DNA from: Thermoplasmata archaeon
GTDB lineage: Archaea; Thermoplasmatota; Thermoplasmata; Lutacidiplasmatales; UBA184
Length of the DNA stretch: 48,848 bases
Reading direction: 5' to 3'
Assembly (NCBI GenBank): GCA_030037395.1
Contig: JASHRJ010000110.1
Coordinates: 1-48,848, forward strand
The notes beneath the pieces are model-generated. The model saw nothing but the letters and a program-made list of their open reading frames with translations. It had not been told where the DNA came from and did not search any database. Positions 1 to 8,445 of the stretch are shown piece after piece. Numbering within the stretch: position 1 is the first letter of the stretch; each line of letters opens with the position of its first letter. Both the position numbers and the translations under genes were made by a program.

Positions 1-1771
1 CCGGGACCGCCTCCTCGACCGTCGCCACCAGGCCGACGTCGGCCGCCCGAAGGGCCGGGGCCGCGGGGTCGCGGTTCACCGCGAGGACCGCCCCGGCCCG
101 CTGCCAGCCGACCATGTGGTTCGCGGCGCCGCGCACGCCGAGCAGGACGGCAAGCCGCGGGGCCGCCGCGCGCCCCGTGAGCCCGATCTGGCGGGAGTAC
201 GGCAGCCACCCGGCGTCGACGACCTTGCGGGTCCCGACGACCGCGGCTCCCCAGCGAAGGAGCGTCGGCGCGAGCGCGGCGATCGCCTCGGGACCGCCGA
301 CCCCTAGGCCGACGGCGACCATGACGTCGGCGCGGTCCACCTCGCTCGGATCGGGGGCCTCGTGCGTCTCCCCGAGCGTCCGGACCGCCGCCGAGGGTCG
401 AGGGACCGACACGTCGGTCCACCCGATCTCCCCACGGGGCAGGGTGGCGGTCGGTTCTCGCGCCAGGCCGATCGGGACGGTGGCGATCGTCGGACGGGAG
501 CGCGAACGGATCGTGGCGTACGTGCCGCCGCCGAACGACGGTTTGTCCCACAGGAGCTCCTCGCCCGGGCCGGCGCGAACGCCGGTGGCGTCGCCGACCG
601 CTCCCAGGCTGCGCGCGGCCGCCAGGCGGCCGGCGACCTCCCGCCCGAACGGCGTCGCCGGCAAGACGACCGCCGCGGCCTTGGGGCGGGCCTCTACGAG
701 CGCGCCGAGCCCCTCGGCGGCATCGCGCGCGTCGAACGGCTCGCCGGGGTGACCGAGACGGTAGCCGGCAAGGGCTCCCGCGCTCTCGAGGAGGTCGGCG
801 GCGCTCCGATCGGGGGGCGACCCGTAGACCGCCGCGGTGACGAAGTGGGCCGGTACCTCGTGCCGGAGATGGGCGAGGAGCGAGCCCGCGCCGGGCTCGA
901 CGGTCCCGCCCGCCCCGGAGGCGAGCACCACGATCTCCCGGCGCGGGTCCGGCGCCGGCGGCCACGGCAGCGGGGGCGGCGGGCCCGGGGGGAAGCGCAG
1001 GCGTGGCGCCAGGAGCACCATCGCCTCGGCGACCCGCCGATCGACCGGACCGTCCGCGAGGACCCGCCCCGCGCGCGGGAACGCCGCGGGGCGGACCGCC
1101 TGAACGATCGTCGGCGAGCCGGCGCTCCCGACCTCGGCGACCGGAAGGCCGAGCGCCCGCGCGTCGACGGTCTCGAGAAGCCGCTCGTCGACCTGGGCGT
1201 ACTGCTCGGCGGTCGCGTGGAGCGGCTTGGCGATCTTCTCTCCTACCGAGACGAGCGCCGGGCGCCGGACGACCACCTCCGCCTTCCCTCGCCCGGCGTC
1301 GACGGTGACGGCGAGGCGGTCGGCCCCTTCCGGCACGATCGCGCGCGCCGAGGCGGCCAAGGGGAGGCCGAGCTGACCGGCGACCTCGGCCGGGAGAAGG
1401 CCGGTGTCGCTGTCCGTGCTCCGGGCGCCCGCGAGGAGGAGGCTCGGCCCGAGCGGGCGCACGGCCGCGGCGAGGATGCGCGACGTGGCGAGCAGGTCCG
1501 AGCCGGCGAAGGCGGGGTCGCAGAGGTGGAGGGCGCGGCGGGCGCCGAGCGCCAGCGCCTCGCGGAGCGGGCGCCGCGCCCCCGGCGGCCCGAGGGAGAC
1601 GACCACGACCTCCTCGGCGGGCCGCCGCAGCTCGAGCGCCACGCGAAGCGCCCGCTGGTCGAACGGGTTGAGGAGGAGCTCCGTCGGGTCGCGCAGGACG
1701 GTCCGGCGGTCCGGGTCGTACCGCAGCTCCTCGGAGGAGGGCACTGCCTTCGCAAGGACGACGACCGTCAC
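1..1771 (-). CDS. Fused electron-transfer flavoprotein beta-alpha (EtfB-EtfA), partial at window edge
   Basis: The reverse strand is open from a GTG at 1771 to base 1 (about 590 codons) and is not offered as a single ORF in the track. The first roughly 250 residues read as an ETF beta subunit (start MTVVVLAKAVPSSEELRYDP, later VTVDAGRGKAEVVVRRPA). After a proline-rich linker (FPPGPPPPLPWPPAPDPR) an ETF alpha subunit follows, ending in the FAD-binding domain (GTRKVVDAGWLPYSRQIGLT, then RGAANHMVGWQRAGAVLAVN). ETFs carry electrons from acyl-CoA or similar dehydrogenases to quinone oxidoreductases or bifurcating complexes. The two subunits are normally separate genes. A TATA-like element centred near 1797 puts transcription start close to the GTG, suggesting a leaderless mRNA. 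The C-terminus lies outside the window. Confidence 0.85.
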   Translation of the reverse strand, partial: MTVVVLAKAVPSSEELRYDPDRRTVLRDPTELLLNPFDQRALRVALELRRPAEEVVVVSLGPPGARRPLREALALGARRALHLCDPAFAGSDLLATSRILAAAVRPLGPSLLLAGARSTDSDTGLLPAEVAGQLGLPLAASARAIVPEGADRLAVTVDAGRGKAEVVVRRPALVSVGEKIAKPLHATAEQYAQVDERLLETVDARALGLPVAEVGSAGSPTIVQAVRPAAFPRAGRVLADGPVDRRVAEAMVLLAPRLRFPPGPPPPLPWPPAPDPRREIVVLASGAGGTVEPGAGSLLAHLRHEVPAHFVTAAVYGSPPDRSAADLLESAGALAGYRLGHPGEPFDARDAAEGLGALVEARPKAAAVVLPATPFGREVAGRLAAARSLGAVGDATGVRAGPGEELLWDKPSFGGGTYATIRSRSRPTIATVPIGLAREPTATLPRGEIGWTDVSVPRPSAAVRTLGETHEAPDPSEVDRADVMVAVGLGVGGPEAIAALAPTLLRWGAAVVGTRKVVDAGWLPYSRQIGLTGRAAAPRLAVLLGVRGAANHMVGWQRAGAVLAVNRDPAAPALRAADVGLVATVEEAVP

Positions 1772-1793
1772 GAACGCCCTCGCGGCGCCGTTC

Positions 1794-1800
1794 GATATGA
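1794..1800. promoter_or_regulatory. Shared TATA-like element between divergent etf and CPBP genes
   Basis: GATATGA sits 26 bp from the ETF GTG (1771) and 27 bp from an in-frame GTG (1824) of the CPBP gene on the other strand. Both spacings fit leaderless archaeal promoters, so one roughly symmetric TATA could serve both directions. It overlaps the ATG (1797) that the ORF track suggests for the CPBP gene, which argues against that ATG. This is inferred from spacing only. Confidence 0.45.
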
Positions 1801-1823
1801 GCCCACGCTCCCTGTCCGGCGCG

Positions 1824-2630
1824 GTGGCGGCACGGGGCGGGCCCGGGATCGGCGGGGTGGGACGAGAGGCGATCCTCCGGTACGGGATCGGGCTCGGGGT
1901 CCTGGTCCTCGCCATCGTCAGCCAGTACTTCGTGCCGGAGAGCTGGCCGGCGTCGCGGGGTGTCTACGGCTCCCTGGCCGGCGATCTCGCCATCGTCTAC
2001 GGGATCCCGATCGTCGCGCTGGCGTTCCTCGTCGGATCGGGGCCGCTGCGCCGGTGGGCGGCGAACCTCCGGCCCGCGACGGTGCTCGGGCTCAGCTGGT
2101 TCGGGGCGATGGCCTGGCTCGGGCTCGCGATCACGCTGGTCCTCGGGATCGTGTACGCGATCGTCGATCCGGCCGCCCTCAAGCTGCTCTCCCGCCCGAA
2201 CCCCGCTCTCGAGCAAGCGATCGGGGACCCCTGGCTCTACGTGGCGCTGTCGTTCGGCGTCGGGGCCTGCGAGGAGACGATCTTCCGGGGCTGGGTCTTC
2301 GGGTTCTGGGTCGGGCGGACCCGCTCGTGGGTGGTCCCGGCCGTCCTCTCGAGCGTCCTGTTCGCCGGCGTCCACCTCTACTACGGCACGACGTACGGCG
2401 CGGCGGCGCCGCTCATCTTCCCTACCCTGTTCCTGCTCGGCTTCGGCTTCGCCGCGACGTACCGCGCCTCGGGCGGCAACCTGGTCGTCGTCGCGCTGCT
2501 GCACGGCGCGTACGACGCCACCGCCTACCTGACCCTGGTCTCGCCCCTCGCGGGCAACGGCGCCCGCTACCTGCTCCTGGGGGTCGCCGGGATCGTGGGG
2601 CTGGTCTACTACGTCTGGGAGCCTTCCTGA
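1824..2630 (+). CDS. CPBP family intramembrane metalloprotease
   Basis: This is a polytopic membrane protein of about 268 residues with roughly seven hydrophobic segments. It carries the CPBP (Abi/CAAX-protease) signatures: EETIFRGW (the EExxxR motif), then FAGVHLYY, then LLHGAYDA. The glutamates and histidines of these motifs form the active site in the family. Family members process prenylated proteins or peptides, or act in immunity to self-made peptides; the substrate here is unknown. The start is uncertain: ATG 1797 gives nine more residues, but it overlaps the likely TATA box, so GTG 1824 is preferred. The gene is divergent from the ETF fusion and is followed by a strong hairpin. Confidence 0.85.
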   Translation: MAARGGPGIGGVGREAILRYGIGLGVLVLAIVSQYFVPESWPASRGVYGSLAGDLAIVYGIPIVALAFLVGSGPLRRWAANLRPATVLGLSWFGAMAWLGLAITLVLGIVYAIVDPAALKLLSRPNPALEQAIGDPWLYVALSFGVGACEETIFRGWVFGFWVGRTRSWVVPAVLSSVLFAGVHLYYGTTYGAAAPLIFPTLFLLGFGFAATYRASGGNLVVVALLHGAYDATAYLTLVSPLAGNGARYLLLGVAGIVGLVYYVWEPS

Positions 2631-2632
2631 CG

Positions 2633-2668
2633 GCCACGGCCGCCGCCCCGGGCCGGCGCGGCCGTGGC
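2633..2668 (+). terminator. GC-rich inverted repeat just after the CPBP stop
   Basis: Eleven-base arms (GCCACGGCCGC and GCGGCCGTGGC) match perfectly around a 14-nt loop, starting 3 nt after the TGA. There is no T-tract, so it is not a classical archaeal terminator. It may be a transcript-end or mRNA-stability hairpin. Confidence 0.35.
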
Positions 2669-2709
2669 GGGGGCGTCAGGGTCATGAACGGGCGCCGTAC
2701 CCGCCGCCG

Positions 2710-3135
2710 ATGGCCTCGGGCGATGACGAGCTCCGTGCGATCCTGACCCGGGCGAGCACGATCGCCGTCGTCGGCCTCTCCGAGAAGCCGGAGCGGGACT
2801 CCCACGAGGTCGCCCGGTACCTCCGGGCCCAGGGATACCGGATCGTCCCGGTCAACCCGGCCGTCCCCGAGGTCCTCGGGGAGCGGGCGTACCCCTCGCT
2901 GTCGGCGATCCCCCCCGGGGTGCCGGTCGACCTCGCCGTCATCTTCCGCCGCGGCGACGCGGTCCCGGCCGTCGTCGACGAGGCGATCGCCCGGCGCATC
3001 CCGGCGATCTGGATGCAGCTCGGGGTCGCCCACGCGGAGGCGGCGGCGAAGGCGCGGGCCCACGGGATCGCGGTCGTCGAGGACACGTGCTCGATGGCGA
3101 CCCACCGGCGGCTCGGCCTCCCGGCCCGGAGCTAG
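2710..3135 (+). CDS. CoA-binding domain protein (YccU-like)
   Basis: This 141-residue protein is a single Rossmann-like CoA-binding domain of the CoA_binding_2 type. The N-terminal strand and glycine loop read IAVVGLSEKPERDSHEVARYL, followed by the typical GYRIVPVNP and, near the end, GVAHAEAAAKA and VVEDTCSM. Stand-alone proteins of this type are widespread and bind CoA, but no reaction is established. The length is normal for the family. The GTG of the next gene begins 4 nt after its stop, so the two are likely cotranscribed. Confidence 0.85.
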   Translation: MASGDDELRAILTRASTIAVVGLSEKPERDSHEVARYLRAQGYRIVPVNPAVPEVLGERAYPSLSAIPPGVPVDLAVIFRRGDAVPAVVDEAIARRIPAIWMQLGVAHAEAAAKARAHGIAVVEDTCSMATHRRLGLPARS

Positions 3136-3139
3136 TCCC

Positions 3140-3916
3140 GTGGCGGCGGCCGCGTCGGCTCCCTCGATCCCCACGCCGCCGGTACGCCGGGCCCCTCCGC
3201 TGCGGGAGCGAGGGACGGTCCGACACGGCGAGCTGCGCTGCGGCCGTTGGAGGCTCCACGGCATCGCGAAGGTCGTAGGGGACGTGGACGTGGCCGACGG
3301 CGGGTTCGACGGGACGCTGGTGGTCGGGGGCCAGCTGATCGCCGGCCGCCTCCGCGCCTTCGGCCGCCTGGACGTTCGCGGACCGATCGTCGTGCGGGGG
3401 AGCCTCCGCACCCGGGGGACGCTCCGGGCCGGCGCCGCGATCCGCGCCGGGACGGCGGACCTGGAAGGGAGCTGCGAGGCGGTCGGGCCGCTCGAGGTCG
3501 AAGGGGAGCTGCGGTCCCGGGGCTCCCTGCGCGGGCCGGAGGTGCGCGCCGGGGCGATCACGCTCGAGGGGACCGCGGCCGTCCGGCAGCTCACCGCGAC
3601 CGGCGCGCTGACGGCGACGTTCGGCGGCGACGCCCACCTCGGCCGGCTGGAGGCGCGGGACGTTCGGCTCCGGGGCCCGGCGCCGACCCTCGTCACGGAG
3701 GCGCTCGGTCGGCGCTCCACGGTCACCGTGGAGCGGATCGAGGCGGCGACCGTCTACGTTCGAGCGGCACGCGTCGGCTTCGTCCGGGCCCCGACGATCG
3801 TCCTCGGCCGGTACGCCCACGTCGTGGAGCACGAGGGCGCGATCGTGCGCGCGCACCCGAGCAGCCGCCTGGGGCCGGAGTCGTGGACCCCGCCGCCCCC
3901 CGGGCTCCGTCGCTAG
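3140..3916 (+). CDS. Bactofilin-like (polymer-forming cytoskeletal family) beta-helix protein
   Basis: This 258-residue protein is built from short repeats of alternating hydrophobic residues and glycines (GDVDVADGGFDGTLVVGG, LDVRGPIVVRGSLRTRGTL), the pattern of the right-handed beta-helix in bactofilins. The last part (VRAPTIVLGRYAHVVEHEGA) matches the closing turns often seen in archaeal polymer-forming cytoskeletal proteins. Bacterial bactofilins polymerise into scaffolds, but the archaeal role is unknown. Start GTG 3140 follows the previous stop by 4 nt. There is no signal peptide or membrane segment, so it should be cytoplasmic. The assignment rests on repeat pattern, not on catalytic residues. 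Confidence 0.7.
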   Translation: MAAAASAPSIPTPPVRRAPPLRERGTVRHGELRCGRWRLHGIAKVVGDVDVADGGFDGTLVVGGQLIAGRLRAFGRLDVRGPIVVRGSLRTRGTLRAGAAIRAGTADLEGSCEAVGPLEVEGELRSRGSLRGPEVRAGAITLEGTAAVRQLTATGALTATFGGDAHLGRLEARDVRLRGPAPTLVTEALGRRSTVTVERIEAATVYVRAARVGFVRAPTIVLGRYAHVVEHEGAIVRAHPSSRLGPESWTPPPPGLRR

Positions 3917-3929
3917 GCGGCCGTCGGGC

Positions 3930-3936
3930 CTTTATC
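3930..3936 (+). promoter_or_regulatory. TATA-like box of ileS
   Basis: CTTTATC within a very GC-rich stretch lies about 28 bp before the ATG at 3961, giving a leaderless or near-leaderless transcript. Confidence 0.5.
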
Positions 3937-3960
3937 CTCCCCGCCGCGTCGCCGCCGCCG

Positions 3961-6942
3961 ATGGTGGAGGAGGAGAGCGAGGCGGCCGCCTTCCGCCCGC
4001 TCGCGGTCGAGGCGACGGTCCTCGACTACTGGCAACGGACCGGCGTGCCGGCCCGCGCCCTGATCGCCCCCGCCGAGGGCCCTACGTTCCGCTTCACGGA
4101 GGGCCCCCCGACGGCGAACGGGCCGCCGCACCTCGGGCACGTCATCACCCGGATCCTCAAGGACGTCCAACTGCGCTACCGACGCCAGCGCGGCTACCGG
4201 GTGGTCAGCCTCCAGGCCGGCTGGGACTGCCACGGTCTGGGCGTCGAGATCGAGATCGAGAAGCGCCACGGCCTCCGATCCCGCCACGACATCGAGGGCT
4301 ACGGGGTCGAGCGGTTCTGCGCCGAGTGCCGATCGGATGCGCTCCGGGTCGCGGCGCTGTGGGAAGCGATGAGCCTGCGGCTCGGCTACTGGCTCGACTA
4401 CGGGCACCCGTACCGCACCATGGACGCCGCGTACGTCGAGAGCGTCTGGTGGTCGCTCCGCCAGCTGTTCGACCGGGGGCTGCTCGACAAGGGCCACTAC
4501 GTCCTGCCGTACTGTCCCCGGTGCGAGACGACGCTCAGCTCGCACGAGGTCGCCCAGGGCTACCGGGAGGCGACGGACCCGTCGGTCACGGTGGTCTTCC
4601 CGCTCGAGGAGGATCGCCGCCCGACGCGATCGCTCCTGGTGTGGACGACGACCCCGTGGACGCTGCCGGCGAACCTGCTCGTCGCGGTCCGGTCCGAGCT
4701 GCCGTACGTGACCGTCCGCCTTGCGGACGGGCGCGAGGTGGTGGTCGCCGAGGCGGCCCGCGCCCGGTTCGTCCCGGAGGACGCCCCGGTCGTGGCGCGG
4801 GAGCTCGGGCGGGAGCTCGTGGGCCGCGCCTACCTCCCGCCGTTCGATCTCCCCGGCCCGACCCCCGGCCGCCGTCGGGTCGTCGCCGACGACTTCGTGA
4901 CCGTCGACGAGGGGACCGGGATCGTCCACGTCGCGCCGAGCTTCGGCCCGGACGACTACCGCGTCGGCGCCCGGGAGGGGGTGGGCGTCTTCGATCCGCT
5001 CGACAGCCGCGGCCGCTTCACCGAGCAGGTACCCCTGGTCGCGGGTCGACCGTTCAAGGCGGCCGACCCGATCCTGGAGGAGGACCTCGCCCGGCGCGGG
5101 CGGCTCTACCGCTCGGGCACGGTCCGCCACACCTACCCGTTCTGCTGGAGGTGCGACTCGGCGCTGCTGTACCGCGCGATGGACTCCTGGTTCGTCCGGA
5201 CCTCGCGCGTCACCGACCGCCTCGTGCGGCACAACCGTTCGGTCACCTGGATCCCGGCCCACCTGCGCGACGGCCGGTTCGGCAACTTCCTCACCGAGGC
5301 GAAGGACTGGGCCCTCTCCCGGAGCCGCTACTGGGGCACGCCGCTGCCGATCTGGCTGTGCCCGGCGGGCCACGCGACGTGCGTCGGGAGCTTCGCCGAG
5401 CTCGCGGAGCTCACCGGCACGACCGTCGGGCCGGAGTTCGATCCCCACCGGGTCACAGTCGATCGCCTGCAGGTCCGCTGCCGTGTCTGCGGCGCGCCGG
5501 GCCGGCGCGAGCCGTACACTCTGGACGCGTGGTACGACAGCGGCGCGGCGCCGTTCGCCCAGTTCCACTATCCGTTCGAGCCCGGCCCGTTCGACCCGTC
5601 CGCGCCGCTCGACTACATTGCCGAGGGGATCGACCAGACCCGCGGATGGTACTACACCCTGCTCGTCCTCGCGGCGACGCTGTTCGACCGGCCGGCGTAC
5701 CGGACCTGCCTCACCAGCGGCCACGTCCTGGACGAGGGCGGGCGCAAGATGTCGAAGTCCCGCGGGGCGGCTCCGGACCCGTCCCGGTTCCTGGAGGAGG
5801 TCGGGGCGGATCCGGCCCGGTGGGCGTTCCTCTCCCTCGACTTCACCGAGGGGATGCGGATCACGCCGGGGGAGGCGGCGAAGGCCGCCCACCGGACCGT
5901 CGGCACCCTCGGGCACGTCGTCGCCTTCCACCTCGCGAACGCCCGGGAGGACCGGCTTCCGCCGGTCGCGGAGCGGCCGACCCCCTCGGGGGTCCTCGAC
6001 CGCTGGCTCCTCTCCCGGCTGGAAGGGACCCGAGCGGCGATCGAGCGGTCGCTCGAGGGGTTCGACCCGCGGGAGGCTGCGGCGGCGGTCCGGGGGTTCG
6101 TCGACGACCTGTCGACGTGGTACCTCCGTCGCTCGCGCCCGCGGTTCTGGGGCGAGTCCGGGCCCGAGGCCCGCGCGGAGGCCCACGCCAGCCTTTCCTA
6201 CACGTTGACGGGGTTCGCCCGCGCGATCGCGCCGCTGCTGCCGTTCGTCGCCGAGTGGACCTATCAGGAGGTCGGCGAGCGGCGGTTCCGCGACGCCGAC
6301 GCGTCGGTCCACCTCGCCGGGTGGCCGTCGGCCCTGGCCGACCGCGATCCCGAGCTGGAGCAGGCGATGGAGCGGCTCCGGGGCTGGGTCGAGCTCGGGC
6401 GAGCGCTCCGCCAGCGGGCCGGGGTGAAATCCCGCATCCCGCTCGCCGAGCTGCGCCTCTTCGGCGAGGCGGCGGCGCCGTCCGCGCTCGGCGCGGAGGC
6501 CGACCGCCTGCTCGCCGACGAGCTCAACGTGCGGGCGATCGTCCGCGCCGGGCCCGGCGCGGAGGCCCCCGACGACGCGGCGTGGGTCGTCGAGCGGCGC
6601 GACGGGAGGCCGGTCGCGGCGCTGCCGCGCACCCCGACCCCGGAGCTCCTCGAGGAGGGGTGGTCCCGGGAGCTCGGTCGTCGCCTGCAGCAGCGACGGA
6701 AGGAGCTCGGCCTGCGCTACAACGAGCCGGTGCGGGTCGTCGTCTCCGCGACCGGACCGCTCCTGAAGGCCCTTGGCGCCCGCCGGGAGGCGCTCGCCCG
6801 CCAGGTCGTCGCCGAGCCGCTGGAGCTCACCGAGGAGCCGCTCCCGGAGGGGCCGACGGTGCGGGCCTGGGAGTTCGAGGGGGTCCGGTGCGCCGCGCAG
6901 GTGATCCCCCGGGCCGCGGCGGCCGCTCCGGACCGGCCCTAA
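3961..6942 (+). CDS. ileS: Isoleucyl-tRNA synthetase
   Basis: This class I aminoacyl-tRNA synthetase of 993 residues charges tRNA-Ile. The HIGH signature appears as PPHLGHV (about residue 57), followed by the WDCHGL motif typical of IleRS. The KMSKS loop reads KMSKSRG near residue 597, and TRGWYYTLL precedes it as expected. The C-terminal half holds the anticodon-binding helices (LSTWYLRRSRPRFWGE) and the archaeal extension. A Cys4-like site (CPRCETTLSSHE) sits in the N-terminal half. The start ATG 3961 was chosen over the longer ORF in the track (3247), whose first 240 residues overlap the bactofilin-like gene in another frame. The 3' end overlaps the convergent AMMECR1 gene by 4 nt. Confidence 0.97.
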   Translation: MVEEESEAAAFRPLAVEATVLDYWQRTGVPARALIAPAEGPTFRFTEGPPTANGPPHLGHVITRILKDVQLRYRRQRGYRVVSLQAGWDCHGLGVEIEIEKRHGLRSRHDIEGYGVERFCAECRSDALRVAALWEAMSLRLGYWLDYGHPYRTMDAAYVESVWWSLRQLFDRGLLDKGHYVLPYCPRCETTLSSHEVAQGYREATDPSVTVVFPLEEDRRPTRSLLVWTTTPWTLPANLLVAVRSELPYVTVRLADGREVVVAEAARARFVPEDAPVVARELGRELVGRAYLPPFDLPGPTPGRRRVVADDFVTVDEGTGIVHVAPSFGPDDYRVGAREGVGVFDPLDSRGRFTEQVPLVAGRPFKAADPILEEDLARRGRLYRSGTVRHTYPFCWRCDSALLYRAMDSWFVRTSRVTDRLVRHNRSVTWIPAHLRDGRFGNFLTEAKDWALSRSRYWGTPLPIWLCPAGHATCVGSFAELAELTGTTVGPEFDPHRVTVDRLQVRCRVCGAPGRREPYTLDAWYDSGAAPFAQFHYPFEPGPFDPSAPLDYIAEGIDQTRGWYYTLLVLAATLFDRPAYRTCLTSGHVLDEGGRKMSKSRGAAPDPSRFLEEVGADPARWAFLSLDFTEGMRITPGEAAKAAHRTVGTLGHVVAFHLANAREDRLPPVAERPTPSGVLDRWLLSRLEGTRAAIERSLEGFDPREAAAAVRGFVDDLSTWYLRRSRPRFWGESGPEARAEAHASLSYTLTGFARAIAPLLPFVAEWTYQEVGERRFRDADASVHLAGWPSALADRDPELEQAMERLRGWVELGRALRQRAGVKSRIPLAELRLFGEAAAPSALGAEADRLLADELNVRAIVRAGPGAEAPDDAAWVVERRDGRPVAALPRTPTPELLEEGWSRELGRRLQQRRKELGLRYNEPVRVVVSATGPLLKALGARREALARQVVAEPLELTEEPLPEGPTVRAWEFEGVRCAAQVIPRAAAAAPDRP

Positions 6943-7535
6943 GCGGGGCCGAGGCTCCGCCGCACGACCGCCCCGCCGGGGGCCCGCTCCGCGAACACCT
7001 CGGCCTCGAAACGGGCGATCCGCACCGTCGGGTCCCGCCACGCCCCCCGGGCCGCCCCCGCCTTCTCGCACGTCCCGTCCAGGAACTGCTCCGCGGACCA
7101 GCGCTGCTCGACCGCGACCTGCGGCAGGAGGAGGCCGTGCGCCGCCGGGGCGTCCAAGAGGAGGCCGTCCCGCCCCACCACGACCGCCGACGGGAGCTGC
7201 TCCGGCCGGAGCGGGATGGGGTTCGTCAGGACCGACACCTCGGCGACGAGGGCCGCCAGGTCGGCGAGCTGGATCGGAGGGAACCTGGGGTCGTCCCGGC
7301 CGGCCGCCACCGCCGCACGGCGGATCGCCTCCGCCATCGGGAGGACCGGGAGCGGATACCCGACGCACCCCCGGAGGAGGTGGCCGGGTTCGCGGTACCA
7401 GCTGACGAACGCCCCGCGTCGCTCCGCGAACCGGGGCGGGAGGTCGCCCGCGGCCGGCGTCGGCCGGCCGAGCGCGGCCGCGAGAGCGTGCCGGGCGAGG
7501 CCGATCGCGAGCGCCCCGTCCTCGGGCCCGAGCAC
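6939..7535 (-). CDS. AMMECR1 family protein
   Basis: This 198-residue protein has the hallmark LRGCVGYP (family LRGCIG), preceded by FVSWYREPGH and followed by ISVLTxP-like SVLTNPIPL and a C-terminal EQFLDGTCEKAG segment. AMMECR1 proteins occur in archaea and eukaryotes as single-domain proteins and have no established biochemical function, though the invariant cysteine suggests catalysis. Start is GTG 7535. A weak AT-containing element (revcomp CCTTTGCG) lies about 28 bp upstream. The stop codon overlaps the ileS stop on the other strand (CTAA). Confidence 0.92.
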   Translation of the reverse strand: MLGPEDGALAIGLARHALAAALGRPTPAAGDLPPRFAERRGAFVSWYREPGHLLRGCVGYPLPVLPMAEAIRRAAVAAGRDDPRFPPIQLADLAALVAEVSVLTNPIPLRPEQLPSAVVVGRDGLLLDAPAAHGLLLPQVAVEQRWSAEQFLDGTCEKAGAARGAWRDPTVRIARFEAEVFAERAPGGAVVRRSLGPA

Positions 7536-7668
7536 AGCACGGGGAGCGGACCGGCGCGCAAAGGCTCTTCCGCCGCCCGGAGGCGTTGCCCGAGCCCCGG
7601 TTCCGGACTGAGGGTTCTCGTGTCGCGCGGGAACCGTCGCCCCGCGGCCGAGTCTTCGGCAACCCCGG

Positions 7669-8445
7669 TCACCCGACGACCCTCCTGAAGAGCCACAGCG
7701 TCGAGCTCCACGTGAGGGCGAGGATCATCCCGATGACCGCAAAGGCCTGGAGGAGGACCGCCCCGTCGAACCCGCTGACCATCAGGGTCCTCGCGGCGTC
7801 CGACATGTAGGAGATCGGGTTGTACCGGGTCACGGCCTGCATCCATGCCGGCAGGAAGGCCGCGGGCAGGAGCGCCGTGCTCGTGAACATGAGGGGAAAG
7901 GTGAGGAGCGTGCCCACGACCGACACGGTCTCGTTGCTCTTCGTCGCAAGCCCTACCGTCATGGTGAGCCCGGACCAGGCGACCCCGAAGCCGACCACGA
8001 TAAGGTAGATCAGCAGGACCCCCGGGACTCCCGTGGCGAAGGTCGCGCCCAGGAGCCAGGCGATCCCCAGCACGATGCTCGTTTGACAGGCGTATCGGAC
8101 CCCGTCGCTCAGGACCCGGCCCAGCAGGATCGCCCCCCTCTGGACCGGCGTGACGAGGAGGTTCGCGAGGTACCCGGTGTTCAGCTCGTCGACGATGGCG
8201 TTGGCGGACTGCATCGTGCTGTTGAGCGTGTTCAGGAACAGGATCCCCCCCACGGCGATCTCGAGGTAGCCTACGGTGGGGAACCCGGGAAGGTCCGCGA
8301 GCTTCGAGAACAGCTGCGTGAAGAGGACGAGGAACATCAGCGCACCGAAGAGCTGGAAGAAGATCCGTATCGGCGAGCCCCAGAACTTCGCCTGGGCCCT
8401 CCCGAAGACGTACCAGACGTCGCGCAGGCTCTGGACGGCGGACAT
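7669..8445 (-). CDS. ABC-2 type transporter permease (DrrB-like)
   Basis: This 258-residue integral membrane protein has about six hydrophobic segments and an ABC2-membrane domain; the N-terminal part (FWGSPIRIFFQLFGALMFL) and the conserved YNPISYMSDAAR segment are characteristic of daunorubicin-type (DrrB/NodJ) permeases. It should form the channel of an exporter with the ATPase encoded immediately upstream, whose stop overlaps its ATG by one base (8445). The substrate is unknown. The neighbouring divergent TetR gene suggests a drug-, toxin- or lipid-responsive efflux pump. Confidence 0.9.
   Translation of the reverse strand: MSAVQSLRDVWYVFGRAQAKFWGSPIRIFFQLFGALMFLVLFTQLFSKLADLPGFPTVGYLEIAVGGILFLNTLNSTMQSANAIVDELNTGYLANLLVTPVQRGAILLGRVLSDGVRYACQTSIVLGIAWLLGATFATGVPGVLLIYLIVVGFGVAWSGLTMTVGLATKSNETVSVVGTLLTFPLMFTSTALLPAAFLPAWMQAVTRYNPISYMSDAARTLMVSGFDGAVLLQAFAVIGMILALTWSSTLWLFRRVVG

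Noticed and set aside
362-2746. 794-aa plus-strand ORF across the ETF and CPBP genes
   Set aside because: Arg/Gly-rich translation with no domain. It is the complement of the ETF fusion and an alternate frame of CPBP, produced by high GC and few stops.
3913-7662. 1249-aa reverse ORF opposite ileS
   Set aside because: Antisense shadow of a clear IleRS gene; no recognisable motif.
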